The notes under the pieces: model-generated
What the model saw: the letters and a program-made list of their open reading frames with translations, nothing else
What the model was told of the DNA's origin: nothing
The model's database searches: none
In this document: piece after piece, positions 5,349 to 5,533 of the stretch
How the letters are laid out: every line of letters starts with the position of its first letter
How positions within the stretch are numbered: the first letter of the stretch is position 1
DNA from: Planctomycetia bacterium
Lineage (GTDB): Bacteria; Planctomycetota; Planctomycetia; Gemmatales; Gemmataceae
NCBI GenBank assembly: GCA_025356615.1
Contig: JANXSH010000690.1
Span: 1-5,533 of the forward strand
Direction of reading: 5' to 3'
Length of the DNA: 5,533 bases
Position numbers and translations under genes: made by a program

Positions 5349-5533
5349 ATGGGCCTACTCGTCGAAGCGATGACCCGGACCGACTGGGAACAAGTGCGGG
5401 CGATCTACCTGGACGGGATCGCCTCGGGCAACGCCACGTTCGAGGTCGAGGCTCCGACGTGGGAGCAGTGGGACGCCGGCCATCACCCGTTCGCCCGCTT
5501 GGTCGTTCGGAATGCGGCTCGGGTGGTAGGATG
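5349..5533 (+). CDS. Partial CDS, GNAT acetyltransferase (phosphinothricin-acetyltransferase-like), N-terminus
   Basis: The first 61 residues of a gene that runs off the right edge. The start LLVEAMTRTDWEQVRAIY (3-20), then GIASGNATFEVEAPTWEQW (23-41) and RLVVRNAARVVG, follows the N-terminal pattern of GNAT N-acetyltransferases of the phosphinothricin/methionine-sulfone acetyltransferase-like group. That pattern is a first beta strand, a DW(x)xVxxIY helix, and the substrate-side loop with ATFE (29-32). The acetyl-CoA-binding motif A (Q/RxxGxG/A) lies beyond the window, so activity and substrate cannot be judged. Many members acetylate amino acids or small amines and are not true herbicide-resistance enzymes. 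The ATG at 5349 places the first strand correctly, and GAAGGGG (5335-5341) lies 7 bases upstream as a moderate ribosome-binding site. The ATG at 5370 would cut off the first strand. It lies 174 bases past the preceding gene, so it may have its own promoter. Confidence 0.8.
   Translation, partial: MGLLVEAMTRTDWEQVRAIYLDGIASGNATFEVEAPTWEQWDAGHHPFARLVVRNAARVVG

Overview
The window reads as GC-rich chromosomal DNA from a planctomycete, most likely of the Gemmata type. This is inferred from three things: a DUF6807 ('PmoA family') secreted protein, soluble PAS/receiver hybrid kinases, and GC-rich palindromic intergenic repeats. No rRNA or marker gene confirms it. Five genes or gene parts and one partial gene at each edge account for almost all of the sequence.

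Layout from left to right. Positions 1-80 (minus strand) hold the beginning of a secreted-protein gene with a good Shine-Dalgarno site and a plain signal peptide. It runs off the left edge and is divergent from the next gene. Positions 81-366 are a divergent intergenic region of lower GC, filled mostly by an imperfect inverted repeat (157-329) built on a 9-base unit. Positions 367-1389 encode an exported DUF6807 protein with a twin-arginine-like signal. Positions 1390-1678 are non-coding. They hold a weak hairpin, a possible -10 box, and a perfect 41-bp inverted repeat whose arms are themselves palindromes and carry G-quadruplex motifs.

Positions 1679-4416 form a two-gene signalling operon. 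The first gene is a small cytosolic histidine-kinase-like protein with a His box and N and G1 boxes but an eroded ATP lid and G2 region. It overlaps by four bases (ATGA) a 669-residue hybrid kinase with the order REC-PAS-HisKA-HATPase-REC. The coupled pair suggests that the small protein feeds, or exchanges phosphate with, a receiver of the large one. No DNA-binding output domain is present, so the final output must lie elsewhere.

Positions 4494-5174 encode an unrecognised exported protein with a Tat-like and lipobox-like N-terminus and an odd three-cysteine C-terminus. From 5349 to the right edge is the start of a GNAT acetyltransferase of the phosphinothricin-acetyltransferase-like type.

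I see no CRISPR array, transposase, tRNA, phage gene or defence gene. The points most worth a second look are the degenerate kinase/hybrid kinase pair and the two intergenic inverted repeats. I do not see a clearly new biological system here.
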